Shown here piece by piece: positions 33,370 through 41,578 of a stretch of DNA of 50,477 bases. Each line of letters begins with the position of its first letter. Position 1 is the stretch's first letter. Below the pieces are notes generated by a model, which searched no databases, was not told where the DNA came from, and saw nothing but the letters and a program-made list of their open reading frames with translations. Source of the stretch: an uncultured Faecalibacterium sp. (GTDB lineage: Bacteria; Bacillota; Clostridia; Oscillospirales; Ruminococcaceae); NCBI GenBank assembly GCA_934513205.1, contig CAKSWU010000015.1, positions 1 to 50,477 of the forward strand, written 5' to 3'. A program made the position numbers and the translations under genes.

Positions 33370-33960
33370 ATGGCAAAGGCATCACAGGTCCTGATCCTGG
33401 AAAACGAATTTTACATCATCAAAGCCCCCAACGGGAAGGTGCTGGAAGTAAAGAATTTCAACACGGAGAACGGCGCCGCCATCCAGCTGTGGAGCTACGC
33501 GGGCCATCCGTGGCAGCAGTGGCAGTTCGTGGACGCTGGCAGCGGGCGCTGGCGTATCCGCAACCGTTTTACCGGCAAGATGATCGATCTGGCGCTGGGC
33601 GGCATCGTGGAGGGAACATGGCTGCACCAGTGGAGCCGCACCAGCGGGCTGAGCCAGTGCTGGGAGCTGGAACCCACCCGCAGCGGGCGCACCCGCATCC
33701 GCAATGCGCTGGCAGACAAATACATTGATCTGGTGGGCATGAACACCGCCAACGGCGCACAGGCCCAGATCTGGAACTTTGTGTCCGGCGGCAATCAGGA
33801 GTGGACGCTGGAGCGCATCGACCCGGACACGGTGCAGACCGGCAAACGCCCCGAGGAAGCACGGGACCCCCAGCCCACGGCTTCGCAGCGCAAGCATCAG
33901 AATGATCTGGTGCGCAAGCTGAACAATGCGGGCAAGGGCCGCGCCGGCAGGAAGGCATGA
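33370..33960 (+). CDS. Stand-alone ricin-B-type lectin domain protein without signal peptide
   Basis: 196 residues. About 8-158 form a beta-trefoil with three QxW-type repeats: FYIIKAPNGKVLEV...QQWQFV, WRIRNRFTGKMIDL...QCWELE and TRIRNALADKYIDL...QEWTLE. The C-terminal ~38 residues are charged and basic (SQRKHQNDLVRKLNNAGKGRAGRKA). RICIN domains usually bind galactose-type glycans on secreted enzymes; here there is no export signal and no catalytic partner, which is odd. GGAAAGGAG precedes the ATG, under a good promoter. Confidence 0.85.
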   Translation: MAKASQVLILENEFYIIKAPNGKVLEVKNFNTENGAAIQLWSYAGHPWQQWQFVDAGSGRWRIRNRFTGKMIDLALGGIVEGTWLHQWSRTSGLSQCWELEPTRSGRTRIRNALADKYIDLVGMNTANGAQAQIWNFVSGGNQEWTLERIDPDTVQTGKRPEEARDPQPTASQRKHQNDLVRKLNNAGKGRAGRKA

Positions 33961-34023
33961 ACCGTTTTAATTGCCGGCGCGTGCGCTGGGACGATCTCGG
34001 CGTAAAAAATGATCTTTGATCGT

Positions 34024-34065
34024 GCAATTCCGGACAGACTGCGGTCTGCCCGGAATTGCGCTTTC
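34024..34065 (+). terminator. Stem-loop after the ricin-fold gene
   Basis: GCAATTCCGG pairs with CCGGAATTGC, with an inner CAGAC/GTCTG stem and one mismatch. Only CTTTC follows, so termination may be weak. Confidence 0.6.
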
Positions 34066-34097
34066 AGGGGCAGTGGATAAGAAAAGGAGAACCACCA

Positions 34098-34607
34098 ATG
34101 AACTTAGGAGCGTTTCTGGACCCGGAATACCCCATTTTCAGCACCACGCTGTGCTATCTGGAGCGGGACGATGCCTATCTGATGCTGCACCGCATCAAAA
34201 AGCAGGACGACTACAACCACGACAAATGGGTGGGCGTGGGCGGCAAATTTGAGCGGTTCGAAAGCCCGGAGGAGTGCCTTGTGCGCGAGGTGCGGGAGGA
34301 GACCGGTCTGACCCTGACCCGCTACCGTGCCCGGGGGCTGCTGACCTTTGTGCTGGGCAACATGACCGAGTTCATCCACCTATACACCGCCGACCGCTGG
34401 GAAGGCGAGATGGTGCAGGACGATGCCTGCCGGGAAGGGGTGCTGGAATGGGTGCCCAAGCAGCAGGTGACGGCCCTGCCCATCTGGGAGGGGGACAAGA
34501 TCTTTTTCCGGCTGCTGAACCAGCAGCGTCCGTGGTTCTCGCTGAAGCTGGTCTATGAGGGCGACACCCTCACACAGGCAGTGCTGGACGGCGAACCACT
34601 GTTATAA
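34098..34607 (+). CDS. Nudix hydrolase, 8-oxo-dGTP-diphosphatase-like
   Basis: 169 residues. The Nudix box GX5EX7REUXEEXGU reads GKFERFESPEECLVREVREETGL (about 45-67). Preceding MLHRIKKQDDYNHDKWVGVGGK and downstream EWVPKQQVTALPIWEGD resemble MutT/YtkD-type enzymes that sanitise oxidised dNTPs; other nucleoside diphosphate derivatives are possible. AAAGGAGA before the ATG at 34098 sets the start. Strong terminator follows. Confidence 0.9.
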   Translation: MNLGAFLDPEYPIFSTTLCYLERDDAYLMLHRIKKQDDYNHDKWVGVGGKFERFESPEECLVREVREETGLTLTRYRARGLLTFVLGNMTEFIHLYTADRWEGEMVQDDACREGVLEWVPKQQVTALPIWEGDKIFFRLLNQQRPWFSLKLVYEGDTLTQAVLDGEPLL

Positions 34608-34614
34608 AAAACAG

Positions 34615-34653
34615 AACAGCGCCCCGGGCTTGCGGTCCCGGGGCGCTGTTTTT
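34615..34653. terminator. Bidirectional terminator, Nudix / LPXTG genes
   Basis: AACAGCGCCCCGGG pairs with CCCGGGGCGCTGTT, flanked by A- and T-runs. Confidence 0.95.
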
Positions 34654-34711
34654 GGTATGAAGGGGAAAACTGCGGCACGGCTTGCGGAACCATGCCGCAG
34701 GGGGATGGCAA

Positions 34712-37249
34712 TTAGTTCTGTCTGCGGCTCTTGCGGTCCAGCACAAAGCCCGCCGCCAGCAGGAAGATGCCGCCAAGGGTACTGCCCACCGCTGCCAGCC
34801 AGTTGGCACCGGTCTTGGGCAGGGCGGCGGCGGTGACAGACTGTGCACCGGAGGGCGTCACAGAAACTTCTTCCGCCGTTGCAGCACCCGGGACGGCATC
34901 TGCCGCTGCGGCGTCTGCCGGGGTGTCCTGTGCGGGAGTGTCCGGGGTGCTGTCCGAAGTGCCGGGTACATCCGGGGTGTCCGGGTCGGTGGGCGCGGGG
35001 GTCACAGGCTCTGCAGGGGCGACATAGTCAAAGAATTCGTCGTAGTAGCCCTTGCAGCCGTCCACTGCGCAGTGGTGGCGCACGATGCCCAGAACGGCAG
35101 GGGTAGCCTGCTGCAAAATCTCGTCCTTGGAGGCGTCCCAGATGTGGGCATCCGTTTCCTTGTGTTCATCGGCGTTGTTGTCGTCCATGCCCACATACTT
35201 GCCGTTGTGCACGGTGTTGTAGTGGTCCTCGCCGTGGAAGAAGCGCACCACACCGCTGAACAGGTTGTCCAGCTTTGCCATGGTCAGCTCATCGCCGCCG
35301 GTGATGGCTTCCCCGCTGCCCAGCGTCATGGCCGTGACGTCCAGCTTTGCGGTAGTGGCGCTGAGCTTCACGGTGGAAACCCCGGCGTCATTTTCGCCGC
35401 TGCCGATGCCTGCGGCTTCGCCCGCACCGCCGTTGGCAGTCACGGTGCCGCCGGTGATGTCCACAAAGGAGCCAAGCTTCCAGCGGCTGCCTGCGCCGGA
35501 GCCGATGCCCGCAGCGCCCTTGCCGCCGGTGGCGGTCACGGTGCCGTCCGTGATGGTCACGCCGCTGCCGCCGCTCTTTGCAGAAGCCGCCGTTCCCTTG
35601 CCGCCACCGATGCCCGCGCCGCCCTCTGCGCCGCCGTTGGCGGTCACGATACCGCCGGAGATCTGGATGGCGGCTGCACGCGGAAGATTCGTTTGATCGG
35701 CAGCGGTAACATCGCCGGTGCCGATGCCCGCACCGCCGCCGCTGCCGTTGGCAGTTACCTTACCGCCGGAGATGGTAATTACTTGTCCCCAGTTACCCTT
35801 ACCGCCGCCGATGCCTGCACCGCCGCCGTTGCCAGTGGCAGTCACAGAAGTTTCCTTATCGGAGATGGTAATGGTACTACCGGTGCCGTCATACGGACCG
35901 GTGCCGGTCTTTTTGCCGCCGCCAATGCCCGCGCCGCCCTCTGCACCGCCGGTGGCGTCAACGTGCGCACCGCCGCTGATGTCGACGATATAGCCCTGAC
36001 TGTTTTGTCCGCCGCCAATGCCGGAGCCAGCGGTACCGCCTGTGGCGGTCACGGTGGTTCCTTCACCGGTGATGGTGATATCACGTCCCAGACCGGAAGT
36101 ATGACCACCTGCAGAGCCGTCGCCGCCGCCGATGGCCGCGCCGCCCGCACCGCCGGTGGCTTCCACATGGGCACCATCCTTTACCGTGATGATATAGCCC
36201 TGTCCGGAATAGGCATTGGCGCCGCCCTTGCCGCCGCCGATACCCGCACCGCCTGCATTGCCGGTGGCGGTCACGGTGGTCCCTTCACCGGCAATGGTGA
36301 TTCGACTTCCCAGACCGGAACCTCCTTCGCCGCCCGCAGAGCCGTCGCCGCCGCCGATGGCCGCGCCGCCCTCACCGCCGGTGGCTTCCACATGGGCACC
36401 GCCGTTGATAGTGATGACAGCGCCCTGTCCGGAACGGTAACCATCGTCACCCTTGCCGCCGCCGATACCAGCGCCGCCTGCATTGCCGGTGGCAGTCACG
36501 GTGGTGTTTTCGCCGGAAATGGTGATGTAAGCGGCATTTCCACCATCTTTATTGCCGGAAAAGTAGCTGGAATCGCCCTCGCCGCCGCCGATACCGGCTG
36601 CGCCCGTGCCGCCGGTGGCGGTGATGGTGCCGCCGGTGATGGTGATGTTGCTGACGTAGCCGCCGGCGGTCTGGACCGCACCGCCGATGCCCGCGCCGCC
36701 CGCGCCGCCGGTGGCGGTCAGGCTGCCGGTCTTGCCGTCCCCGGTGGTCTCGTCCTGAAGGGTCAGGGTGTAGTTTTCATCGGGGACGTTATTTTTGGCG
36801 TTGCTGATTTTCTCCAGCGCCGCATGGCCCTCGCCGCCGGTTAGTGTATTGTTGCCGTCCAGCTCCAGCGTTACCTTGCCCTCGGTGTAGATGGCGGCCT
36901 TGCCGGTCTCGCTGGCGTCGATGTTCACGTTGTCCAGCGTGACCGTTGTGGAAACGCCCTTCTCGGTGTAGATGGACGCCGTGTTGTGCGTCTCCTCGCC
37001 CTTGGTGGTCAGGGTGACCGGCGTTTCGTCCTTATAGTTATTCAGCTCGACCTCACCGTTCTTCACAAAGTTGCCGTCCGCATCCTTTTGGGTGACATAA
37101 GTGCCACCGCTCTCGGCGTTCACGGTCACGCTGCCCTTGGTCAGGTCGTAAGTGTCCGCAAAGGCCGCTGTGGCGCAGGACGAAACCATTGCCAAAAACG
37201 TGGCGGTGGAAAGCACCCGCAAAGCCAGACGATTGGATCGTTTCTGCAT
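34712..37249 (-). CDS. Large glycine-repeat LPXTG cell-wall-anchored surface protein
   Basis: About 845 residues. A signal peptide (MQKRSNRLALRVL...AAFADT) leads to an N-terminal beta-rich part (to about residue 175). Then come about 13 tandem units alternating a strand (ITISGG.VTATGG, TITGEGTTVTATG) with a Gly-rich turn (GGAGIGGG.G), consistent with a long right-handed beta-helix. After a ~150-residue domain comes a Pro/Asp/Thr-rich wall-spanning stretch, then the sortase motif LPKTG (810-814), a hydrophobic helix and an RKSRRQN tail. It is probably an adhesin or glycan binder. Start at MQKRSN by signal peptide and AAGGGG SD. Divergent from the PTS EIIC terminator region. Confidence 0.88.
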   Translation of the reverse strand: MQKRSNRLALRVLSTATFLAMVSSCATAAFADTYDLTKGSVTVNAESGGTYVTQKDADGNFVKNGEVELNNYKDETPVTLTTKGEETHNTASIYTEKGVSTTVTLDNVNIDASETGKAAIYTEGKVTLELDGNNTLTGGEGHAALEKISNAKNNVPDENYTLTLQDETTGDGKTGSLTATGGAGGAGIGGAVQTAGGYVSNITITGGTITATGGTGAAGIGGGEGDSSYFSGNKDGGNAAYITISGENTTVTATGNAGGAGIGGGKGDDGYRSGQGAVITINGGAHVEATGGEGGAAIGGGDGSAGGEGGSGLGSRITIAGEGTTVTATGNAGGAGIGGGKGGANAYSGQGYIITVKDGAHVEATGGAGGAAIGGGDGSAGGHTSGLGRDITITGEGTTVTATGGTAGSGIGGGQNSQGYIVDISGGAHVDATGGAEGGAGIGGGKKTGTGPYDGTGSTITISDKETSVTATGNGGGAGIGGGKGNWGQVITISGGKVTANGSGGGAGIGTGDVTAADQTNLPRAAAIQISGGIVTANGGAEGGAGIGGGKGTAASAKSGGSGVTITDGTVTATGGKGAAGIGSGAGSRWKLGSFVDITGGTVTANGGAGEAAGIGSGENDAGVSTVKLSATTAKLDVTAMTLGSGEAITGGDELTMAKLDNLFSGVVRFFHGEDHYNTVHNGKYVGMDDNNADEHKETDAHIWDASKDEILQQATPAVLGIVRHHCAVDGCKGYYDEFFDYVAPAEPVTPAPTDPDTPDVPGTSDSTPDTPAQDTPADAAAADAVPGAATAEEVSVTPSGAQSVTAAALPKTGANWLAAVGSTLGGIFLLAAGFVLDRKSRRQN
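35390..36728 (-). repeat. Tandem coding repeats of the LPXTG protein
   Basis: Around 13 degenerate units of roughly 30-40 codons, each with the GAGIGGG-type core. On the plus strand they appear as recurring CCGCCGATGCC..GC(A/G)CCGCC tracts. Near-identical neighbouring stretches (around 36056-36170 and 36280-36390) suggest recent intragenic duplication. Confidence 0.85.
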
Positions 37250-37360
37250 AAAAATACCCCTTCTTTCGTGTTGCAGTGAATCTGTATCCTTCCATGTATC
37301 CAGAGAACGGCCCGCCGTCCCCACAACCGCAAGCGGGTGAGCCACCCCTGTACAGCTCAA

Positions 37361-37388
37361 ATTATAGTCCGCTGAACGGAAATGACAA
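37361..37388 (-). promoter_or_regulatory. Promoter of the LPXTG protein gene
   Basis: Minus strand TTGTCA (37388-37383), 16-nt spacer, TATAAT (37366-37361); leader about 110 nt. The rest of the 37250-37581 gap is A/T-rich with the EIIC terminator at its right side and no gene. Confidence 0.7.
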
Positions 37389-37505
37389 GAAAAAACCAAC
37401 TGAAATATCAATTTACGGAAAAGTTTGTAAAAATCGCATAAAAACAGGGCGGTCGTTTTTGAAAGTTTCAAAGGCTTTCGGAGCGGTTTCAAAACGTTTC
37501 GGGGC

Positions 37506-37551
37506 AAAAAAGAACGCCGAAACGCGGCGGGATGCCCGCGCGTCCGGCGTT
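37506..37551 (-). terminator. Terminator of the PTS EIIC gene
   Basis: Minus strand AACGCCG...CGGCGTT with inner GCGCG-GGC / GCC-CGC pairing, followed by CTTTTTT. Confidence 0.8.
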
Positions 37552-37581
37552 TTGAAAGTGCCAATAACAGGGGAAACAGGC

Positions 37582-38640
37582 TCAGTTCAGCTTCAGGTCG
37601 CCTTCTTTGATCCAGCCCAGCTTGCGCTCTGCTTCGCAGAACACCACACTCAGCACGGCGGGCAGAACAAAGCACAGCAGCACCATGGCAGCCCAGTCCA
37701 TGGGAGTGATGGCGGCTTTGGTGCCGGCGGCGATGTCGTTGACCCAGCCGGTGTAGACGCCGATCTGACCCACCAGACCGCAGGTGCCCATGCCGGAGGA
37801 GACGGCGGCGCCGTTCATCTCAAAGTGGAACAGGCAGGTGGCCAGCGGGCCGGTGATGGCGCTGGCAAGGGTGGGGGCGATCCAGATGCGGGGGTTTTTG
37901 ACGATGTTGCCCATCTGCAGCATACTGGTACCCAGACCCTGACTGACCAGACCGCCCACGCCGTTTTCGCGGTAGCTCATCACCGCAAAACCCACCATCT
38001 GGGCGCAGCAGCCCGCCACGGCAGCGCCGCCCGCAAGGCCGGTCAGACCCAGCGCGGCGCAGATGGCAGCGGAGGAGATGGGCAGAGTCAGCGCCACGCC
38101 CACGATCACCGACACCAGAACGCCCATGACCAGCGGGGCCTGTTCGGTGGCCCACATGATCAGGGTGCCCACCTGACTGGCGGCGGCACCAATGGGCGCG
38201 GCAATGAGCATGGACAAGCCCACACCTGCAAAAATGGTCACCAGCGGGGTGACCAGAATGTCTACCTTGGTCTCCTTGCTGACCGCCTTGCCCAGCTCGG
38301 ACGCGACGATGGCAATGACCAGCACCGCCAGCGGGCCGCCTGCGCCGCCCAGCGCGTTGGCAGAGTAGCCCACGGTGATCAGGCTGAACAGCACCAGCGG
38401 CGGACAATGCAGCGCCCAGCCGATGGCGCACGCCATGGCGGGGCCGCTCATGGCAGTGGCGTAGCCGCCCAGATCCACCAGCACGTCCAGACCGGTCTGC
38501 TGGCCCAGCGTCTTGATGATGGTGCCGATCAGCAGGCTGGCAAACAGGCCCTGCGCCATGGCACCCAGCGCTTCAATGAGATAGCGCTGCGGGGTGATGA
38601 CGATATCCTTGCGTTTTAAGAAATCTTTCACATTTGACAT
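37582..38640 (-). CDS. PTS EIIC-2-type membrane transporter, stand-alone
   Basis: 352 residues with about nine hydrophobic spans. The sequence (ITPQRYLIEALGAMAQGLFASLLIGTI, GPAMACAIGWAL, VTPLVTIFAGVGLSM, ISSAAICAALGLTGLAGGAAVAGCCAQMVGFA, APTLASAITGPLATCLF) matches the PTS_EIIC_2 family of putative PTS sugar or small-molecule permeases. No EIIA or EIIB gene adjoins it, so phosphotransfer would need unlinked subunits, or the protein works as a simple transporter. The start MSNVKDF is chosen by family alignment; AAAGG lies upstream. Confidence 0.85.
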   Translation of the reverse strand: MSNVKDFLKRKDIVITPQRYLIEALGAMAQGLFASLLIGTIIKTLGQQTGLDVLVDLGGYATAMSGPAMACAIGWALHCPPLVLFSLITVGYSANALGGAGGPLAVLVIAIVASELGKAVSKETKVDILVTPLVTIFAGVGLSMLIAAPIGAAASQVGTLIMWATEQAPLVMGVLVSVIVGVALTLPISSAAICAALGLTGLAGGAAVAGCCAQMVGFAVMSYRENGVGGLVSQGLGTSMLQMGNIVKNPRIWIAPTLASAITGPLATCLFHFEMNGAAVSSGMGTCGLVGQIGVYTGWVNDIAAGTKAAITPMDWAAMVLLCFVLPAVLSVVFCEAERKLGWIKEGDLKLN

Positions 38641-38984
38641 GAGAAACTGCCTTTCTGTTTCAGAGGTGTTCGTTTTGTGCAGAAACTGCATGTCAAGTAT
38701 AATACCATACACCTGTCAAGACAGCAAGAGGAAAGCGCGTTTTTGCTGGAAATATCTGCAATTTTTGACTATGTGCAATGTTTTATGGCTGCGGGACGTA
38801 TCTCTTTTGGAGCATTTTTCAGAGGACTGGAACAGCGGATCCCGGGCGACGGATTTCTGCACGCGGCGATTGACGGGACCTTGCCTGCGGGTGTATACTG
38901 AAAGGGCATCAAGAAGAATGAAATGCTGTCTTTTTTGCGGGGACGGCACTCCGATACAGATCAGGAAAAGGTTTGGAGCACAGC
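38641..38984 (+). promoter_or_regulatory. Gene-free interval with the GH25 promoter
   Basis: The likely promoter of the lysozyme gene is TTGACG (38870-38875), an 18-nt spacer and TATACT (38894-38899). A second plus-strand match, TTGTGC (38675-38680) and TATAAT (38698-38703), lies further left. TGTCAAG occurs twice there (38691 and 38714), overlapping the 5' region of the minus-strand EIIC gene. A GTG-initiated 74-codon ORF in the interval has no SD and no homology I recognise. Confidence 0.5.
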
Positions 38985-40142
38985 ATGAAAAACAAGTTCG
39001 GAAAAAAATCTACCGCGCAAGGCATCCGCTGCACCGCAGCGGCGCTTGCCCTGGCGATGACGTTTGCGCTGGGGGCGCCGCTGGCTGCGGCGGCACAGCC
39101 GGAGGAAACGGCAGCCGCTGCCCGGCAGTCTGCCGTGGTGACCCTGCAGCCCGAGACCCCGGCACTGGCGGCGCAGGACCCGCAGGCACCGCCGGAGGAC
39201 CCTGCCGAGGCGGAGGAAAACAGCACTGCCCAGCGCGCGCCGGAAAACAGCGTGGTGCTGACCCCGGAAGAGATCCGGCAGGCGCTGGACGCCGGTGTGC
39301 TGGACGAAGCCGAGGCCGAGTGCCTGGAGCTGGGCACAGAGAACGGCTTTTTCAGCTGGCTGATAGACCTGCTGTTCGGTTGGCTGGGCAGGGAAGAGCC
39401 GGTCTACTCCGGCTGGCGCACCACCGGCGGCAAGACCTATTATTACAGCCAGACCACCAACAAGCCGGTGACCGGCATCCAGTCCATTGACGGCAAGCTC
39501 TATTACTTTGATGCGGACGGCGTGCTGCAGAAAGGCAAGACCTTCGGCATCGACGTGTCCAAATATCAGAAGAAGATCGACTGGAACAAGATCAAAAAGT
39601 CCGGGGTCAGCTTTGTCATCGTGCGCATCGGCTACCGCGGCTACGGCGAGGCGGGCACGCTGGTGCTGGACCCCATGTTCGAGGAGCACTTTACCAACGC
39701 ACGCAATGCGTGCCTGAAGGTAGGCGTCTATTTCTTCAGTCAGGCCACCACCGAAGCCGAAGCGCAGGAGGAAGCATTTGCCTGCGCCTATGTGCTGAAC
39801 GGACGCAAGCTGGACTACCCCCTCTTCTTTGACACCGAGGCGTCCACCTCGCCAAACGGCACCGGACGCGCCGATGGTCTGGGCATGGAGGACCGCACCA
39901 AGTGCGCCATCGCCTTCTGCGAGGAGGCCAAGGCGCAGGGCTACCAGCCCGGTGTGTATGCCTCGACCACATGGTACCGCAAGCGGGTGGACCTTGCCCG
40001 TCTGCGGCAGTACACCATCTGGAACGCGCACTACGGTGTGCCCGCCAGCCCCATCGACTGCGCACTGTGGCAGGGTACCGAGAAGGCCCGCATCAACGGC
40101 TACGATGGCGAGCTGGACGCGAACATCAGCTATATCGGGTAA
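38985..40142 (+). CDS. Secreted GH25 lysozyme with cell-wall-binding repeats
   Basis: 385 residues. Signal peptide about 1-37 (ALALAMTFALGAPLAAAA), then an acidic Pro/Ala/Glu linker, a hydrophobic patch (FFSWLIDLLFGWLG), and two choline-binding-like repeats (GWRTTGGKTYYYSQTTNKPVTG and QSIDGKLYYFDADGVLQKG). The GH25 muramidase domain starts at GIDVSKYQKKIDW, with catalytic acidic residues expected at Asp of GIDVS and the FFDTEAS strand. It should cleave peptidoglycan between MurNAc and GlcNAc. Start ATG 38985 is chosen over a TTG four codons upstream because GGAG stands 6 nt away. Confidence 0.9.
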   Translation: MKNKFGKKSTAQGIRCTAAALALAMTFALGAPLAAAAQPEETAAAARQSAVVTLQPETPALAAQDPQAPPEDPAEAEENSTAQRAPENSVVLTPEEIRQALDAGVLDEAEAECLELGTENGFFSWLIDLLFGWLGREEPVYSGWRTTGGKTYYYSQTTNKPVTGIQSIDGKLYYFDADGVLQKGKTFGIDVSKYQKKIDWNKIKKSGVSFVIVRIGYRGYGEAGTLVLDPMFEEHFTNARNACLKVGVYFFSQATTEAEAQEEAFACAYVLNGRKLDYPLFFDTEASTSPNGTGRADGLGMEDRTKCAIAFCEEAKAQGYQPGVYASTTWYRKRVDLARLRQYTIWNAHYGVPASPIDCALWQGTEKARINGYDGELDANISYIG

Positions 40143-40150
40143 AAGAGACT

Positions 40151-40195
40151 AAACACCCCCGGTCAGTGGCGCAAGCCCTGACCGGGGGTGTTTTT
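40151..40195 (+). terminator. Terminator after the lysozyme gene
   Basis: AAACACCCCCGGTCAG pairs perfectly with CTGACCGGGGGTGTTT, then TTTTT. Confidence 0.95.
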
Positions 40196-40269
40196 ATCAT
40201 ACTGTCCTGTTTTTCCGCATAAGTTGGTGGCAGAGTATGCAAGCGCAAATGGCAGGGAGGCATGGGGAG

Positions 40270-40923
40270 ATGTTTGTGGTCACACTGAGCAAGACGAGCC
40301 TGAAAAAACTGGGGCTGGGGGCCATGTGCTGTGCACTGGTGGTCTGCAGCGCTCTGCTGGGACGGTACATCAGCAGCCGTACCGTGGCGGCAGCGGCCTC
40401 GGTGGATAAGATCCGGAGCGCGCAGGATATCCAGACATGGTTCACCGGCTACGGGCTGGACGTGGACGGCGCGTCCATCACGGCGGATAAGGTCAAGATC
40501 CCCCGCAAGTGGGACGACAGCTTTTCCGCCTTCAACGGGGTGGTCCAGCAAAGCGGCATGGACCTTGCCCGCTACAAGGGCAAGACGGTGGAAAAATGGA
40601 CGGCGCTGATCCCGGAAGCAAGCAGCGGTGAGAACAGCCGCTATGGGGTGCTGCTGGTCTACCGAGAAAAGGCGGTGGGAGCTTATCTGTTGGAAAAGCC
40701 CTCCGGTGTGGTGGTGGGTCTGAAAGACATGCAGGCTGCCATGGCACAGAACGAGGCACAGCAGACCTCCGGCGAAGATTACAGCGGCGACTGGGGCGAA
40801 CGGCATGATGAACAGCTGACCGACGATGCGGCACAGCAGACCTCCGGCGAACCGGACAGCCAGCCCCAGAGCATCGACCCGGCAGACCTGCCGCTGGACG
40901 GGGAAGGATATCCCGTGGAATGA
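40270..40923 (+). CDS. DUF4830-type membrane-anchored protein
   Basis: About 217 residues. One N-terminal transmembrane helix (about 13-30, LGLGAMCCALVVCSALLG), then a DUF4830-like domain (about 40-145: SAQDIQTWFTGYGLDVDG...VKIPRKWDDSFSAFNGVVQQSGMDLARYKGK...LLVYREKAVGAYLLEK), and an acidic Gln/Ser/Asp-rich tail. The motif WxxxFxxYNxxQ-like pattern is typical of the family, of unknown function and common in Firmicutes. AGGGAGG 9 nt upstream favours 40270; an ATG at 40237 is the alternative. Confidence 0.75.
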   Translation: MFVVTLSKTSLKKLGLGAMCCALVVCSALLGRYISSRTVAAAASVDKIRSAQDIQTWFTGYGLDVDGASITADKVKIPRKWDDSFSAFNGVVQQSGMDLARYKGKTVEKWTALIPEASSGENSRYGVLLVYREKAVGAYLLEKPSGVVVGLKDMQAAMAQNEAQQTSGEDYSGDWGERHDEQLTDDAAQQTSGEPDSQPQSIDPADLPLDGEGYPVE

Positions 40924-41108
40924 TGCCGGAAATGCCGCATTTTTCGGGAACAGCCGGGAAACCCCAAAAGGGTTCGGCACAAGGCAACGGTCAAAATGCC
41001 CAAAAATTTACGAACAACTGGAAATAAAAGTGAAAAACGTGGATTTTTGTCGCATTGTTATGTTTAAATCTACCAAAATTTTACGCGAAAAATCGGCAAT
41101 ATGAAACG

Positions 41109-41137
41109 GTGAAAAAAGTCCCGGCAGGGTTTATAAT
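41109..41137 (+). promoter_or_regulatory. Promoter of ptsH in a 299-bp gene-free interval
   Basis: GTGAAA (41109-41114), 17-nt spacer and TATAAT (41132-41137). A small hairpin GGCAC...GTGCC (41174-41194) lies in the leader before the SD. The left part of the interval (40924-41108) is AT-rich with no gene. Confidence 0.65.
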
Positions 41138-41222
41138 AGAAGCATCAACCACGGTGCGGCTTGGCTGCAGAAAGGCACTTTTTCAAAATGTGCCCCGGGG
41201 GATAAGTAAGGAGAAAATGATT

Positions 41223-41480
41223 ATGAAGGAATTCCAGTATACTGTCAAGGATGCCTGCGGCATCCACGCACGTCCGGCCGGCCTGCTGGTCAAGACGGTC
41301 AAGGGCTTTGCAAGTTCTGCCACCCTCGAGAAGGACGGCAAGAGCTGCGATATGCGCAAGCTGATGGCTCTGATGGGCATGGGCGTCAAGCAGGGCGAGA
41401 CCATCACCGTCAAGGTGGAAGGCGACGATGAAGAGGCCGCTGCAGAAGCGATCCAGAAGTTCCTGAGCGAGAACGTCTGA
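41223..41480 (+). CDS. ptsH: Phosphocarrier protein HPr with Lys at position 46
   Basis: 85-residue PTS phosphocarrier. His15 in GIHARPAG accepts phosphate from EI. Aligned to Bacillus HPr, the site of regulatory Ser46 (NLKSIMG) reads DMRKLMA, so residue 46 is Lys and HPr-kinase control by Ser-phosphorylation is not possible here (seen directly; consequence inferred). AAGGAG with 9-nt spacing favours the ATG at 41223 over the one at 41217. A terminator separates it from ptsI. Confidence 0.93.
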   Translation: MKEFQYTVKDACGIHARPAGLLVKTVKGFASSATLEKDGKSCDMRKLMALMGMGVKQGETITVKVEGDDEEAAAEAIQKFLSENV

Positions 41481-41497
41481 TCGACAGCGTGTTGACG

Positions 41498-41531
41498 AAA
41501 GCCCTCGCGGTTGAGCTGCGGGGGCTTTTTT
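41498..41531 (+). terminator. Terminator between ptsH and ptsI
   Basis: AAAGCCCTCGC pairs with GCGGGGGCTTT (one T-G pair), followed by six T residues. It should lower ptsI expression relative to ptsH. Confidence 0.85.
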
Positions 41532-41578
41532 GGACGGTACGGGCAAAACGCCCCGACGAGGAAGAAGGAGAGTGCACA

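Noticed and set aside
35390..36728. A CRISPR-like array suggested by regular GC-rich repeats
   Set aside because: Repeats are degenerate, in frame and code for GAGIGGG units inside an LPXTG protein; no spacers or cas genes are present.
38677..38901. A 74-codon ORF before the lysozyme gene
   Set aside because: GTG start without SD and no recognisable family; it overlaps promoter elements on both strands.
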